In this document: positions 1 to 7,672 of the stretch, one piece after another
Numbering within the stretch: position 1 is the stretch's first letter
Layout: each line of letters opens with the position of its first letter
Source: Fen-1245 sp963835535
GTDB taxonomy: Bacteria; Gemmatimonadota; Gemmatimonadetes; Gemmatimonadales; JACORV01
DNA: 64,000 nucleotides
Assembly: GCA_963835535.1 (NCBI GenBank)
Contig: CAWIFL010000005.1
Span: 62,001 to 126,000, forward strand
Direction: 5' to 3'
Program-made: the position numbers and the translations under genes
Notes under the pieces: model-generated
Told to the model about the DNA's origin: nothing
Databases searched by the model: none
The model's input: the letters and a program-made list of their open reading frames with translations, nothing else

Positions 1-1
1 G

Positions 2-595
2 ACGCAGAACGCGAACTCTGCGGCGGCGCCCCTCAACAATGGCTTTCCGTTCTTCCAGAACCATGTGCAAGCCCTCGACGTTACGGTTTCCCCGCAGATG
101 ACGTCGCAGTACAACTTCTGGCGCTTCCAGGGGGAGATCGGGGCCGGACTCTCGGGGCCCGTCGTCGTGATAGACATGGGTGAGATGAACGGCCTGATCG
201 CCGAGGGGAAGCTCCGCAGTGGCAGCCAGCACGACGCGGCCGGGGCTCTCCAGGCGATCAATGCGACGCGCACGGCCGCCGGGTTGCCGGCGGTCACTGG
301 TGACTCCGGCACGGTGGTACCTGGAGGCAGTGCCTGCGTGCCGAGGGTCCCGGCGGCTCCGGCGTACACGTCGGCGACATGCGGCAACGTCTGGGAGGCG
401 ATGAAGTGGGAGAAGCGGCTGCAGGAGGCGTACACGAGTTGGGGCGCCTGGTGGATCGACGGGCGCGGCTGGGGCGATCTGCCCATGGGCACGGTCCTGG
501 AGTACCCGACGCCGTACGAGGAGCTGCAGACGCGCGAGTTGCCGCTCTACGACTTTTCGCGGCAGGCGCAGACGAAGGGGACCTACGGTCTCTAG
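2..595 (+). CDS. SusD/RagB-like outer-membrane nutrient-binding protein, C-terminal part (5' end outside window)
   Basis: The reading frame is open from base 2, so the gene starts before the window and only about 197 C-terminal residues are visible. SusD-family lipoproteins sit on the outer membrane over a SusC TonB-dependent channel and bind oligosaccharides or other nutrients. Family-like features here are the helix with INATRTAAGLP, then the segment WEKRLQEAYTSWG followed by WIDGRGWGDLP. The latter resembles the conserved ExR..LxxEG.RxxDL.RWG block near the SusD C-terminus, and it is followed by a short YPTPYEEL tail. A susC-like gene is expected just upstream but cannot be seen. Two small lipoprotein genes follow after 8 bases. 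The family call is fairly secure; the substrate is unknown. Confidence 0.75.
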   Translation, partial: TQNANSAAAPLNNGFPFFQNHVQALDVTVSPQMTSQYNFWRFQGEIGAGLSGPVVVIDMGEMNGLIAEGKLRSGSQHDAAGALQAINATRTAAGLPAVTGDSGTVVPGGSACVPRVPAAPAYTSATCGNVWEAMKWEKRLQEAYTSWGAWWIDGRGWGDLPMGTVLEYPTPYEELQTRELPLYDFSRQAQTKGTYGL

Positions 596-603
596 CAGGA
601 TGA

Positions 604-1113
604 ATGGGGAATCCAATGGCCGCCGGCGCGAAGAGTTGCGCCCGAGTGATGCTGCGCCGCTTGGCGCGCGGGGTTCTCGCCCTCGCGCCGGCGGCGCTGG
701 CGGGCTGCTATAGCTACGTCCCGGTGGATTCGGCGCCGGCGCCCGGGGTCGGCATGGAGATCGAGCTGAACGATCTCGGGCGGGTCGAAATGGGGCGCAC
801 GGTCGGCCCCCGCGTTGCCAGCATCGAGGGAGTTCTTGAGAGCAGTTCGGATACGGCATTCGTGGTGCGTGTGATGCAGGTAGTCGGGGAGAACGGTCTC
901 TCCACACCGTGGGAGGGGGAACCAGTGACAATCCGGCCGGCCTACGTGGAACGGATGGGCAAGCGGCAGTTCAGCGTGGGCCGCACGGCGGTCGCGTCGG
1001 CGCTAGCGGGCGCGGGCGTTGTTGCGTTCATCATGAGCAATAGCCTGAACGGCTTGGGCGGGGCGCCGTCTTCGACGACTAAGGGCGGCAGCAGCAGCAA
1101 CGGTTCCAAGTGA
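604..1113 (+). CDS. Small predicted lipoprotein, unknown function
   Basis: This encodes 169 residues with an N-terminal hydrophobic stretch ending in the lipobox LAGC (Cys about residue 34), so a lipid-anchored envelope protein is expected. In-frame ATGs at 604, 616 and 649 are all possible starts; the last gives the most typical signal peptide length (RRLARGVLALAPAALAGC). The mature part begins YSYVPVDSAPAPGVGMEIELND and looks like a short beta-rich domain. A Gly/Ala-rich hydrophobic segment (about residues 125-140) and a Ser/Gly/Lys tail close the protein. It lies 8 bases after the SusD-like gene and 28 bases before the next lipoprotein gene, so the three are probably one transcript. I do not recognise a family. 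Confidence 0.7.
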   Translation: MGNPMAAGAKSCARVMLRRLARGVLALAPAALAGCYSYVPVDSAPAPGVGMEIELNDLGRVEMGRTVGPRVASIEGVLESSSDTAFVVRVMQVVGENGLSTPWEGEPVTIRPAYVERMGKRQFSVGRTAVASALAGAGVVAFIMSNSLNGLGGAPSSTTKGGSSSNGSK

Positions 1114-1141
1114 GTGGACACCCTTTGACAGCGAGCCTGAA

Positions 1142-2047
1142 ATGACCGTCAATCGTGTTTGGATGGCCTTGTTGCTCGGAGCGGCAGTGTGGGGCTGCGA
1201 GAAGAGTACGGGCGCGTCGACGTCGCCGCAGCCGCCCCTTGCGGGCCTGCGCTATTTCGATGCCGTGGTGGATACCACCTACATGGATTTCCGGGTCGTG
1301 GACATCGTTACGTTCGCGCCCAATGCGGTCCGGGCGGTCTTCCGCAGCGGCGGCGATCCGAGCGGCGTGACTAACGGATTCCTCTCGCCGCCGTACCTGC
1401 CCGTGCAGACCGGCGCGCACGACCTTCGCGTCTTCCTGGACAGCACGGACCTGGCGACCGCGAGCACGCAGATGTTCGACACCACCGTCACGTTCGCCCA
1501 GGGCCACAACTACACCTTCATCCTCTACGGGAGCCAGCGAGCCAAAACGCTGCACGCCATGGTCCTGGACGACTCGGCGATGGCGTTGCCGGCGGACAAC
1601 TCGGTCTGGGTCCGTACGATCAACCTCGGGACGGGGGTTGATACGACCGGGCTCGGGCCGTCCGTGGATACGTACGTGATTCCTCAGGCCGGCAGCCCGG
1701 CCACGCCGCCGACGTTCGCGGCCACGGCGTTCGGGACCAAGACTGCCTACGTGAGGGTGCCGGTCGGTTCGCTCCAAGCCGTGGTGGCTCGGGCCGGCAC
1801 GGTGGTGCCCCTCACCCTGTCGCTCACCGCCAGCGCGACGGCGACCGGCTCGAACTTCCCGGCCGGGACCGTGGGGACGTCGGCGAGCAACCCGATCGCG
1901 GGATCGCTGGTGAAGAACACGGCGTTCAGCGTCATCATCCTGCCGCGGGCCGGTCAGCCGATGACTAAGGAACCCAGCACCGCCCGCTTCGCGAATCCGG
2001 GCGCGTACATCATGATCGATCAGCAGCCGCCGTTGACGGCTCCATAA
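1142..2047 (+). CDS. DUF4397-like lipoprotein
   Basis: The 301-residue product has a signal peptide with lipobox AVWGC (Cys about residue 19) and is probably a lipid-anchored envelope protein. The body resembles DUF4397 proteins, repeated beta-sandwich domains common in secreted proteins. The segments GAHDLRVFLDSTDLA, GHNYTFILYG and LPADNSVWVRTINLG match the usual G.y.v.v...g..., YT.i..G and vRv.N.s patterns. A second half-repeat follows (YVRVPVGSLQAVVARAG to VIILPRAGQP). Function is unknown; a structural or binding role linked to the SusD-like gene upstream is inference. The gene ends 29 bases before a strong hairpin that separates it from the converging oxidase operon. Confidence 0.7.
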   Translation: MTVNRVWMALLLGAAVWGCEKSTGASTSPQPPLAGLRYFDAVVDTTYMDFRVVDIVTFAPNAVRAVFRSGGDPSGVTNGFLSPPYLPVQTGAHDLRVFLDSTDLATASTQMFDTTVTFAQGHNYTFILYGSQRAKTLHAMVLDDSAMALPADNSVWVRTINLGTGVDTTGLGPSVDTYVIPQAGSPATPPTFAATAFGTKTAYVRVPVGSLQAVVARAGTVVPLTLSLTASATATGSNFPAGTVGTSASNPIAGSLVKNTAFSVIILPRAGQPMTKEPSTARFANPGAYIMIDQQPPLTAP

Positions 2048-2076
2048 GCCGCACGGGTTGCCGGTCTGGCAGGCTC

Positions 2077-2112
2077 CGAAGGCCGCCGTCGCACTCGCGA
2101 CGGCGGCCTTCG
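2077..2112. terminator. Bidirectional hairpin terminator between convergent genes
   Basis: A perfect 16-bp inverted repeat (left arm 2077-2092, right arm 2097-2112) with a 4-base ACTC loop lies between the + strand lipoprotein gene (stop 2047) and the - strand ATPase gene (stop 2145). There is no long T run, but stem strength and position fit a shared terminator. Confidence 0.8.
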
Positions 2113-2144
2113 AGTGTCTCATGGGCCCGGCCGGCCGCCCCGCT

Positions 2145-4238
2145 CTAGCGGGCCCGGCGGAGGCGCAGCGAATTCCCAAGCACGCTGACCGACGACAGCG
2201 CCATCGCCGCGGCCGCCACGATCGGGTGGAGCATGCCGGCGGCGGCGAGCGGAATGGCCACCGCGTTGTAGCCGATCGCCCAGCCGAGGTTCTGCCGCAC
2301 GATGCGCAGCGCCCGGCGCGCTTCGGCGAGCGCCGCGGGCACGAGCGTGAGGTCGGGCGCGGAGATCGCGACGTCCGCCGTCTCGAGCGCCGCGTCCGTC
2401 CCGGTGCCGAGCGCTAGCCCCAAGTCGGCGGCGGCCAGGGCGGGTGCGTCGTTCACGCCGTCGCCGACCATCGCGACCGGGCCAAACGCCGCACGGAGAC
2501 GCGCTACGACCGCGCACTTCGCCTCGGAGGTCATCCGATCGTGCACGCGCCCGGGCGGGATGCCGGCCGTGCGTGCGGCCGCCAGGGCGGCAGCGGGCTC
2601 GTCGCCGGTGAGCAGGGAGGACTCGATGCCGGCCCGCGCCAGCTCGCGGACCGCGTGTGGCGCCCCTAGCCGCACCCGATCGCGGACCTCGGCGGCGCCG
2701 GCGTTCCGTCCGCCGATGGCACCGTCGGTGAGCGTCCCGGTCTTGTCGAAGGCGACGTGCCGGATGCGACTGGCCCTCTCCAGCGCTTCGCCGCTCCGGA
2801 AGAAGATCCCACGGCCCGCCGCTTCGCCCAGCGCCACGGCCAGCGCGGCTGGCGTGGCCAGCCCGACCGCGCAGGGGCAGGCGATGACGACGACGGCGAC
2901 GCCGACCAGGAGGGCCCTGGAGGCGCCCGCACCGCCCAGCGCCCAGGCCGCCGAGGTGAGCACGGCCACGGTCAGCACGGCCGGAACGAATCGGGCCATG
3001 ACCCGGTCGGCCAGCCGCTCGACCGGAGCCTTGCACTCCATCGCGCGCTGCACGGAGCGGAGAATGGCGGCGACCGCCGTGCCGGCCCCGACCCGCAGCG
3101 CCTCGACCCTCACGATCCCCGGGCCGTTCAGGGTGCCGCCGACCACTTCGCTCCCCGCCCTCACCCGGCGTGGTGCCGCCTCTCCGGTCAGAACCGACTC
3201 GTTCGCCGTCGAAGTCCCCTGGACGACGACGCCGTCGGCCGGGAAGCGCTCGCCCGGCCGCACCTCCACGACCTGGCCGACCGCGAGGTCATCCGCGCTC
3301 ACGGTGGCGGCGCCGTCCGGGGTGACCAGCCTCGCCACGGTGGGCTCGAGGGCCAGGAGATTGCGGATCGCGCGCGAGCCGCGCCGCCTGGCCGCGTGCT
3401 CCACGAGGCGGCCGGCCAGGAGGAGCGCGACGATCATGGCCGAGGTGTCGAAGTAGACCGGGCCGCCGGTCGCGAGCCCGTACAGGCTGACGCCGAACGC
3501 GGTCGTGGTCCCGAGCGCGACGAGCGTGTCCATCGTCGCGCGGCGGGCCCGCAGGGCCCTCACCGCGCCCGCGAGGAACGGCCAGCCGCCGTACAGCACG
3601 ACCGGCGCCGCGAGCAGGGCGGAGAGGAGCCGCAGCACGCCTCTGGTCCCGGCGCCGATGCCCTGGAATGCCCCTGCGTACAGCGCCACGGCGGCGATCA
3701 TCACGTTCATCGCGAGGAACGCCGACACGCCGGTGCGCACGAGCAGCAGACGGCCGTCGCGATCCGCCTGGCGCTCGCGGAGCCGCGGATCGCCGGGGCG
3801 GGCGCGGTAGCCGACCCGCTCCAGCTCCGCGAGCAGGCGGGCGAGGGACGTCCGATCCCGGTCCCAGCGCAGACGGCAGGTGGACGTCGCGTACGACACA
3901 CGCGCCTCGAGGACGCCGGGCCGGCGTCCCAGGTACTGCTCGATGAGCCAGGCGCAGGAGGCGCACCGCATCCCGACCACGTCGAGCGCGGCCTCGCCCG
4001 CCGCTTCGAGCGCATCGAGCACCGGATACGGGGCGTGAGCCGGCGCCTCGGCTGCGAGCCGCGGGGCGAGACTGCCGACGCCACCCGCCTCGTAGAAACG
4101 GCCCAGACCTTCCTCGTGCAGGACGCCCCAGACGGCTTCGCATCCGGCGCAGCAGAAGACCCGTCCATCCGGGCGGCGCGGAGCGCTCCCGGCATCGAGG
4201 CCGCAGTGGGCGCAGCGACTGGCGACGCGGACGGCCAC
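2145..4238 (-). CDS. ccoI: CcoI/FixI-like copper P1B-type ATPase apparently lacking its nucleotide-binding domain
   Basis: The 697-residue product looks like a copper-translocating P1B ATPase of the CcoI type, which supplies copper for oxidase assembly. In order: an N-terminal Cys cluster (CAHCG, then FCCAGC), an HMA domain with GMRCASC, membrane helices, the actuator motif TGEA, the CPC metal-site helix (VVVIACPCAVGLATPAALAV), the phosphorylation motif DKTGTLT, then TGD and VGDGVNDAPAL. Odd: only about 15 residues separate DKTGTLTDG from DRVRLGAPHAVREL. The family has roughly 100-130 residues there, holding the ATP-binding domain with its HP motif. That domain is missing in frame. The GTG at 4238 was chosen because the preceding receiver gene ends at 4262; the longer open frame to 4397 only overlaps that gene. 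It is last in the oxidase operon. Confidence 0.8.
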   Translation of the reverse strand: MAVRVASRCAHCGLDAGSAPRRPDGRVFCCAGCEAVWGVLHEEGLGRFYEAGGVGSLAPRLAAEAPAHAPYPVLDALEAAGEAALDVVGMRCASCAWLIEQYLGRRPGVLEARVSYATSTCRLRWDRDRTSLARLLAELERVGYRARPGDPRLRERQADRDGRLLLVRTGVSAFLAMNVMIAAVALYAGAFQGIGAGTRGVLRLLSALLAAPVVLYGGWPFLAGAVRALRARRATMDTLVALGTTTAFGVSLYGLATGGPVYFDTSAMIVALLLAGRLVEHAARRRGSRAIRNLLALEPTVARLVTPDGAATVSADDLAVGQVVEVRPGERFPADGVVVQGTSTANESVLTGEAAPRRVRAGSEVVGGTLNGPGIVRVEALRVGAGTAVAAILRSVQRAMECKAPVERLADRVMARFVPAVLTVAVLTSAAWALGGAGASRALLVGVAVVVIACPCAVGLATPAALAVALGEAAGRGIFFRSGEALERASRIRHVAFDKTGTLTDGAIGGRNAGAAEVRDRVRLGAPHAVRELARAGIESSLLTGDEPAAALAAARTAGIPPGRVHDRMTSEAKCAVVARLRAAFGPVAMVGDGVNDAPALAAADLGLALGTGTDAALETADVAISAPDLTLVPAALAEARRALRIVRQNLGWAIGYNAVAIPLAAAGMLHPIVAAAAMALSSVSVLGNSLRLRRAR

Positions 4239-4261
4239 GGCGGTCGGCTGCCGGAGCCGCT

Positions 4262-4651
4262 CTAGGGCCGGGGCGCGACGGCGTCGAGCAGGTGCTGCAG
4301 CTCGACCGGCTTGGAAAGGAAAACGTCGGCTCCGGCGTCGAGGAACGCCCGCTCCACCGCCTTGTCGGAGAGGCCGGTCACCGCGACGATGCGGCACGCG
4401 GGGAAGGCGGCGCGGACCCGCCGGGCCACTTCGATGCCGCCGACGCCCGGGAGTGCGAGGTCCACGATGGCGGCGTCGAGCCGTGCGACGTGGGCGAGCA
4501 GCCCCATGGCGTCCGTGCCGGTGCGGGCACGGTGCACCTCGAATCCGGAGCGCTCGAGCGCCCGCACGAAGATGTGCGCGAGCTCGTCATCGTCGTCCAC
4601 CAGCAGCGCCGTCAGCGCGCGGCCCGCTCCTCCGGCCTCAGGCCTGGTCAT
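4262..4651 (-). CDS. Single-domain response regulator (receiver only)
   Basis: The 129-residue protein is a stand-alone CheY-like receiver with no output domain. Visible residues are the acidic cluster VDDDDE near residue 18, the phosphoacceptor Asp64 in IVDLALPG, Thr92 in VTGLS and Lys114 in FLSKPVE, all in the expected spacing. It lies inside the cytochrome oxidase operon between a tiny membrane protein (overlap about 14 bases) and the copper ATPase gene (23 bases). An oxidase- or redox-linked histidine kinase may therefore signal through it. No partner kinase is seen next to it. The receiver assignment is secure; the pathway is unknown. Confidence 0.85.
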   Translation of the reverse strand: MTRPEAGGAGRALTALLVDDDDELAHIFVRALERSGFEVHRARTGTDAMGLLAHVARLDAAIVDLALPGVGGIEVARRVRAAFPACRIVAVTGLSDKAVERAFLDAGADVFLSKPVELQHLLDAVAPRP

Positions 4652-4754
4652 CGGATCCCTCGCGCGTCTTCCGCCGGTTCCGGAGCACGACCCACAGCAC
4701 GATGAGACCCAGGGCGACGGGCATCAGGGCGATCATCGCCCCCGTCCAGAACAT
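4638..4754 (-). CDS. 38-residue single-span membrane protein in the oxidase operon
   Basis: This short frame reads MFWTGAMIALMPVALGLIVL and ends NRRKTREGSDDQA: one hydrophobic helix, then a basic and acidic tail, a typical small oxidase-associated topology. The ATG at 4754 has a GGAG six bases upstream; an in-frame GTG at 4781 would add nine residues. Its end overlaps the start of the receiver gene by 14 bases, suggesting coupling. The layout loosely recalls CcoS, which is often beside CcoI, but the sequence is too short and dissimilar for that name. It could be an assembly factor or small subunit. Confidence 0.5.
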   Translation of the reverse strand: MFWTGAMIALMPVALGLIVLWVVLRNRRKTREGSDDQA

Positions 4755-4805
4755 CGTCCGCTCCAGCGCTCCGTTGCCCACGGCGCTACGCGGCGCGCGC
4801 CCGCG

Positions 4806-5228
4806 CTACCACGCGAGCCGGTACAGGAGGACGTAGACCACGACGCCGGTCAGCGAGACGTACAGCCATAGGGGCAGGGTCCACCGTGCGATGCGTCGGT
4901 GTTTGGGGAAGCGCGCCGACAGTCCAAAGGCGACGGTCACGACGGCCAGAGGCACGATTGCCGCCGCCAGGACCGTGTGCGAGATGAGGATAGCGAAATA
5001 CACGGGGCGAATCCAGCCCGAGCCCTGGAAGTGGCGCAGTCCGGCGTGCGCGTGATAATAGAGGTACGACGCGAGGAACAGCGTCGAGACGCCGAAGGCG
5101 GACAGCATGCAGAGCCGGTGCGCGGCGATGCGCCGGCGGCGGATCATCACCCAGCCGGACGACAGGAGCAGCGCCGTCGTGCCGTTGAGCGCGGCGTTGA
5201 CGGCGGGAAGCTCGGCGAGGGCGATCAC
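4806..5228 (-). CDS. ctaM: DUF420 family membrane protein (CtaM-like oxidase assembly factor)
   Basis: The 140-residue protein has four predicted membrane helices and the DUF420 layout: LPAVNAALNG, then IRRRRIAAHRLCMLSAF, YLYYHA and YFAILISHTVLAA, ending in a Trp-rich helix. Conserved His residues are in AHRLCM, YYHAHAG and ISHT. In Firmicutes the homologue CtaM is needed for aa3-type oxidase activity, so a role in haem-copper oxidase maturation is expected. The start is taken as the GTG at 5228, whose GTGA overlaps the stop of the upstream small ORF; a GTG at 5255 would add nine residues. It lies in the cta operon after ctaB. Confidence 0.85.
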   Translation of the reverse strand: MIALAELPAVNAALNGTTALLLSSGWVMIRRRRIAAHRLCMLSAFGVSTLFLASYLYYHAHAGLRHFQGSGWIRPVYFAILISHTVLAAAIVPLAVVTVAFGLSARFPKHRRIARWTLPLWLYVSLTGVVVYVLLYRLAW

Positions 5229-5386
5229 CGTGCCGGCCGCCGCGACGCCACCCACACCGCAGCGCCGAAGGCGAGCGCCGCGCAGGCGGCCGTGACCCCG
5301 GCAAGCGCGACGCGCTCGCCGAAGCGGTGGTGCAGCTCCGTGATCTGGACTGCGGAGTCGGTCAGCCCAGCGCCATCAGTGCGCAC
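5225..5386 (-). CDS. 53-residue single-span membrane protein between ctaB and DUF420
   Basis: The frame encodes a short polar N-terminus (TDSAVQITELHHRFGERV), one hydrophobic helix (ALAGVTAACAALAFGAAVWV) and a basic end (ASRRPAR). It fills the gap between ctaB (overlap 25 bases) and the DUF420 gene (4-base GTGA overlap). That stop/start overlap, used throughout this operon, is the main argument that it is translated. The proposed start is the GTG at 5386. I do not recognise the family; a small oxidase-associated or assembly protein is inferred from context alone. Confidence 0.5.
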   Translation of the reverse strand: MRTDGAGLTDSAVQITELHHRFGERVALAGVTAACAALAFGAAVWVASRRPAR

Positions 5387-6246
5387 AGCGCAGGAAGATA
5401 CAGCAGGGACGCCCGGAACAGGCGCGACGCGTGCGCGTGGCTCTGCGGCGCAAGGGCGAGACTCACGCCGTAGAAGGTGAAGGCCAGCCCCAGCGCCAGC
5501 GCGCCGAAGAAATAGAGCCGCCCCGCCATCCCGAGGAATGGCGGCATCAGGCTCACCAGGAGCAACGCGAGGGTATAGAGCACCGACTGCCGCGCCGTGC
5601 TCGCCCCGTCCGGGTCCACCACCGGGAGCACCCGGAAGCCCGCCCTCGCGTAGTCGCGCCGATAGAGCGCGGCCAGCGCGAGGAAATGCGGCATCTGCCA
5701 GAAGAACAGAATGAGGAAGAGCACCCACGCACCCGCGTCCAGCCGGCCGCGAGCCGCGGCCCAGCCGATCATCGGCGGGATGGCGCCGGGCACCGCTCCG
5801 ACGACCGTCGAGAGCGACGTCAGCCGCTTCAGCGGCGTGTAGACGAGCAGATAGCTCAGCGCCGTCGCCGCGGCGAGAGCGCTGGCAAGCAACCCGACGG
5901 TGAGCGCGAGGTAGGCCGTGCCCGCGGCGCCCAGCGCGAGGGCGAAGACCAGCGACTCCTCCGGCGTGAGGCGGCGGGCCGGGAGGGGCCGGCGGATCGT
6001 CCGGCGCATCACCGCGTCGAGGTCCCGCTCCACCCACTGGTTCAGCGCGCTCGCCGCCGCGGCGACGAGCGCCGTCCCGAACAGCGCGTCGAGCAGGGGG
6101 CGGGTGTGGAAGGAGCCCCTCGCCGCCAGGAGGAACCCGACCAGCGCCGTCATCACCACGTTGAAGGTGATCTCCGGCTTGGTGAGCGTCAGATACGCGG
6201 AAAGACGCCGGGGCCGCGGGGCCAGCGTGCCGGCGGTCACGCTCAT
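5362..6246 (-). CDS. ctaB: Protohaem IX farnesyltransferase (haem O synthase)
   Basis: The 294-residue UbiA-family membrane enzyme adds a farnesyl group to haem B to make haem O, the precursor of haem A for the oxidase. Motifs include YLTLTKPEITFNVVMTALVG, the first Asp-rich motif NQWVERDLDAVMRRT with RRPLPA, and the second active-site region in the YRRDYARAGFRVLPVVDP loop. About nine hydrophobic helices are evident. The ATG at 6246 overlaps the ctaA stop as ATGA. Together with ctaA it gives the complete haem A route inside the oxidase operon. Confidence 0.95.
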   Translation of the reverse strand: MSVTAGTLAPRPRRLSAYLTLTKPEITFNVVMTALVGFLLAARGSFHTRPLLDALFGTALVAAAASALNQWVERDLDAVMRRTIRRPLPARRLTPEESLVFALALGAAGTAYLALTVGLLASALAAATALSYLLVYTPLKRLTSLSTVVGAVPGAIPPMIGWAAARGRLDAGAWVLFLILFFWQMPHFLALAALYRRDYARAGFRVLPVVDPDGASTARQSVLYTLALLLVSLMPPFLGMAGRLYFFGALALGLAFTFYGVSLALAPQSHAHASRLFRASLLYLPALCALMALG

Positions 6247-7199
6247 GCGGCCGTCGAGGACAGGGCGGCGGCCGCCGGGTCGGCCGCTGGCGCGGCCAGG
6301 CGATGCCGCGCCCGCAGCGCGATGACCAGCGACGTCGCGAGGATCAGCGCGCCCGAGACGACGTGCGTCGTGGTCGGCATCACGGCCTTCCGCGTCCAGA
6401 TGATCGCGGCGCCGAGGAAGACCTGGAAGGCGAGGAGCGCCACCAGGATCAACGCCGGCCGCGTGAGTCCCGGGACGCCGGCGTGGCGCCGCAGGATCCG
6501 CCCGGCGGTCCAGAGCACGCACAGGCTCACCGCCAGCGCGCCCACGCGGTGCGCGTACGCGTAGAGCACCAGCGGTGACGTGATCGGCGGGACCAACCGG
6601 CCGAACGACAGCGGGAAGTCGGGGATCGCGAGCCCCGCGCCGCTGTGGCGCATCAGCGCCCCGACCAGGATCTGGAGGTACGCGACTCCCACCGTGGTCG
6701 CGGCGAGCGTGGCGAGCGACGGCGCACCGTCGTCGGCCGTCCGGTCCACCGCCTCGAGCCAGCCACGCGACGTCACCAGCGCGATCGTCACCGTCAGACA
6801 GAAGAAGATCTCCGCGACGCCCGCGTGCGCGACCGACACCGCGACCGGCAACTTCAGCAGCACGGTCAGCCCGCCCAGTGCGCCCTGGGTGACCACCGCC
6901 AGCAGCGCCGCGATGCCGAGCCGGCGGACCCAGCGCCGCCTCTCCGCGCGCACCAGCCAGACGGCGAGGATCACGGTGAGCACCCCGACCGTGGATGCCG
7001 CCAGGCGGTGCCCGTGCTCGAACAGCACGCCGCCCGTCATCCGCGGGAAGACCTGTCCGAACGACAGCGGCCAGTCGGGCACCGCCAGAGCCGAGCCCGT
7101 GCTCGTCACGAGCCCGCCGATGAACAGCAGGCAGCCGGTGGCGACGGCGACGGTCACGGCGTAGGCGTGGAGCCCCCGGTTGTAGGTCGAATCGCTCAC
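6243..7199 (-). CDS. ctaA: Haem A synthase
   Basis: The 318-residue membrane protein converts haem O to haem A. It shows the internal two-fold repeat of CtaA. The motif TGSALAVPDWPLSFGQVFP with FEHGHRLAAS in the first half is echoed by GAGLAIPDFPLSFGRLVPP with YAHRVGALAVS in the second. Further His residues occur in VAHAGVAE and TTTHVVSG, the expected haem-ligand helices. Eight hydrophobic helices are visible. The GTG at 7199 overlaps the upstream stop as GTGA; the gene ends with an ATGA overlap into ctaB. Confidence 0.95.
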   Translation of the reverse strand: MSDSTYNRGLHAYAVTVAVATGCLLFIGGLVTSTGSALAVPDWPLSFGQVFPRMTGGVLFEHGHRLAASTVGVLTVILAVWLVRAERRRWVRRLGIAALLAVVTQGALGGLTVLLKLPVAVSVAHAGVAEIFFCLTVTIALVTSRGWLEAVDRTADDGAPSLATLAATTVGVAYLQILVGALMRHSGAGLAIPDFPLSFGRLVPPITSPLVLYAYAHRVGALAVSLCVLWTAGRILRRHAGVPGLTRPALILVALLAFQVFLGAAIIWTRKAVMPTTTHVVSGALILATSLVIALRARHRLAAPAADPAAAALSSTAA

Positions 7200-7384
7200 T
7201 TGCCCAGGAACCTGCGCAGGAACTTCAGATAGACCGCGAAGCCCACGGCGAAGAGGGCGAAGGCGATGGACGACACCAGGCTCCAAGTCGTGCCGGCGTG
7301 CTGGTACTCGCGCCAGCCCCAGACGGCGAAGAAGGCGCAGAACGCGATGGCCGTGCCGATGAGGACCTTGTGGAAGGCGATCAC
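7196..7384 (-). CDS. 62-residue two-span membrane protein in the oxidase operon
   Basis: The small protein begins MIAFHKVLIGTAIAFCAFFA and has two hydrophobic helices (about residues 7-24 and 34-53) with a basic C-terminus (KFLRRFLGK). The start is the GTG at 7384, which overlaps the stop of the subunit IV gene as GTGA; its own stop overlaps the ctaA GTG in the same way. This tight coupling supports translation. No family is recognised. A small structural subunit or assembly factor of the oxidase is the likeliest role. Confidence 0.7.
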   Translation of the reverse strand: MIAFHKVLIGTAIAFCAFFAVWGWREYQHAGTTWSLVSSIAFALFAVGFAVYLKFLRRFLGK

Positions 7385-7659
7385 GTGCCGCGGAACCCGT
7401 GCATCACGGCGACCACGAGGATCACCGCCAGCGGGAGCGGCGCCAGGACGATGTACAGCAGCCGCTTCGGCTCGAACTTGAGGTGCATGAAGTAGAGCGC
7501 CACCAGCAGCGCCTTCCACAACGCCAGGAAGACGAGCGATACGACCGTCAACTGCCGCGGCAGGCGGAAGTACACGATCGTGACCTCGACCACGGTCAGG
7601 ATCGCGAGCAGCGCCCAGATCGCGATGTAGTTCGGTGCCTTGTGTTCGGCGGCTTCCAT
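7381..7659 (-). CDS. ctaF: Cytochrome c oxidase subunit IV (COX4_pro family)
   Basis: This 92-residue protein has three hydrophobic helices and the typical prokaryotic subunit IV layout: a short HKAPNY N-terminus, then VVEVTIVYFRLP, KALLVALYFMHLKFEPKR and a final helix. The ALYFMHL..E segment is characteristic of the family. Subunit IV is a non-catalytic stabilising subunit. The start is taken as the ATG at 7659; a GTG two codons upstream lies closer to the AGGAG. It sits 13 bases after ctaE and overlaps the next small ORF by four bases. Confidence 0.85.
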   Translation of the reverse strand: MEAAEHKAPNYIAIWALLAILTVVEVTIVYFRLPRQLTVVSLVFLALWKALLVALYFMHLKFEPKRLLYIVLAPLPLAVILVVAVMHGFRGT

Positions 7660-7672
7660 GGGCACGCGGCTC

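Noticed and set aside
4239..4397. A longer N-terminus for the copper ATPase
   Set aside because: The extra 53 residues are Arg/Pro-rich, overlap the receiver gene in another frame and precede the first recognisable Cys cluster; the GTG at 4238 fits the operon spacing.
4638..4754. Naming the 38-residue ORF CcoS because it is near a CcoI-like gene
   Set aside because: Only topology and neighbourhood agree; the length and residues are not diagnostic and no other cbb3 genes are present.
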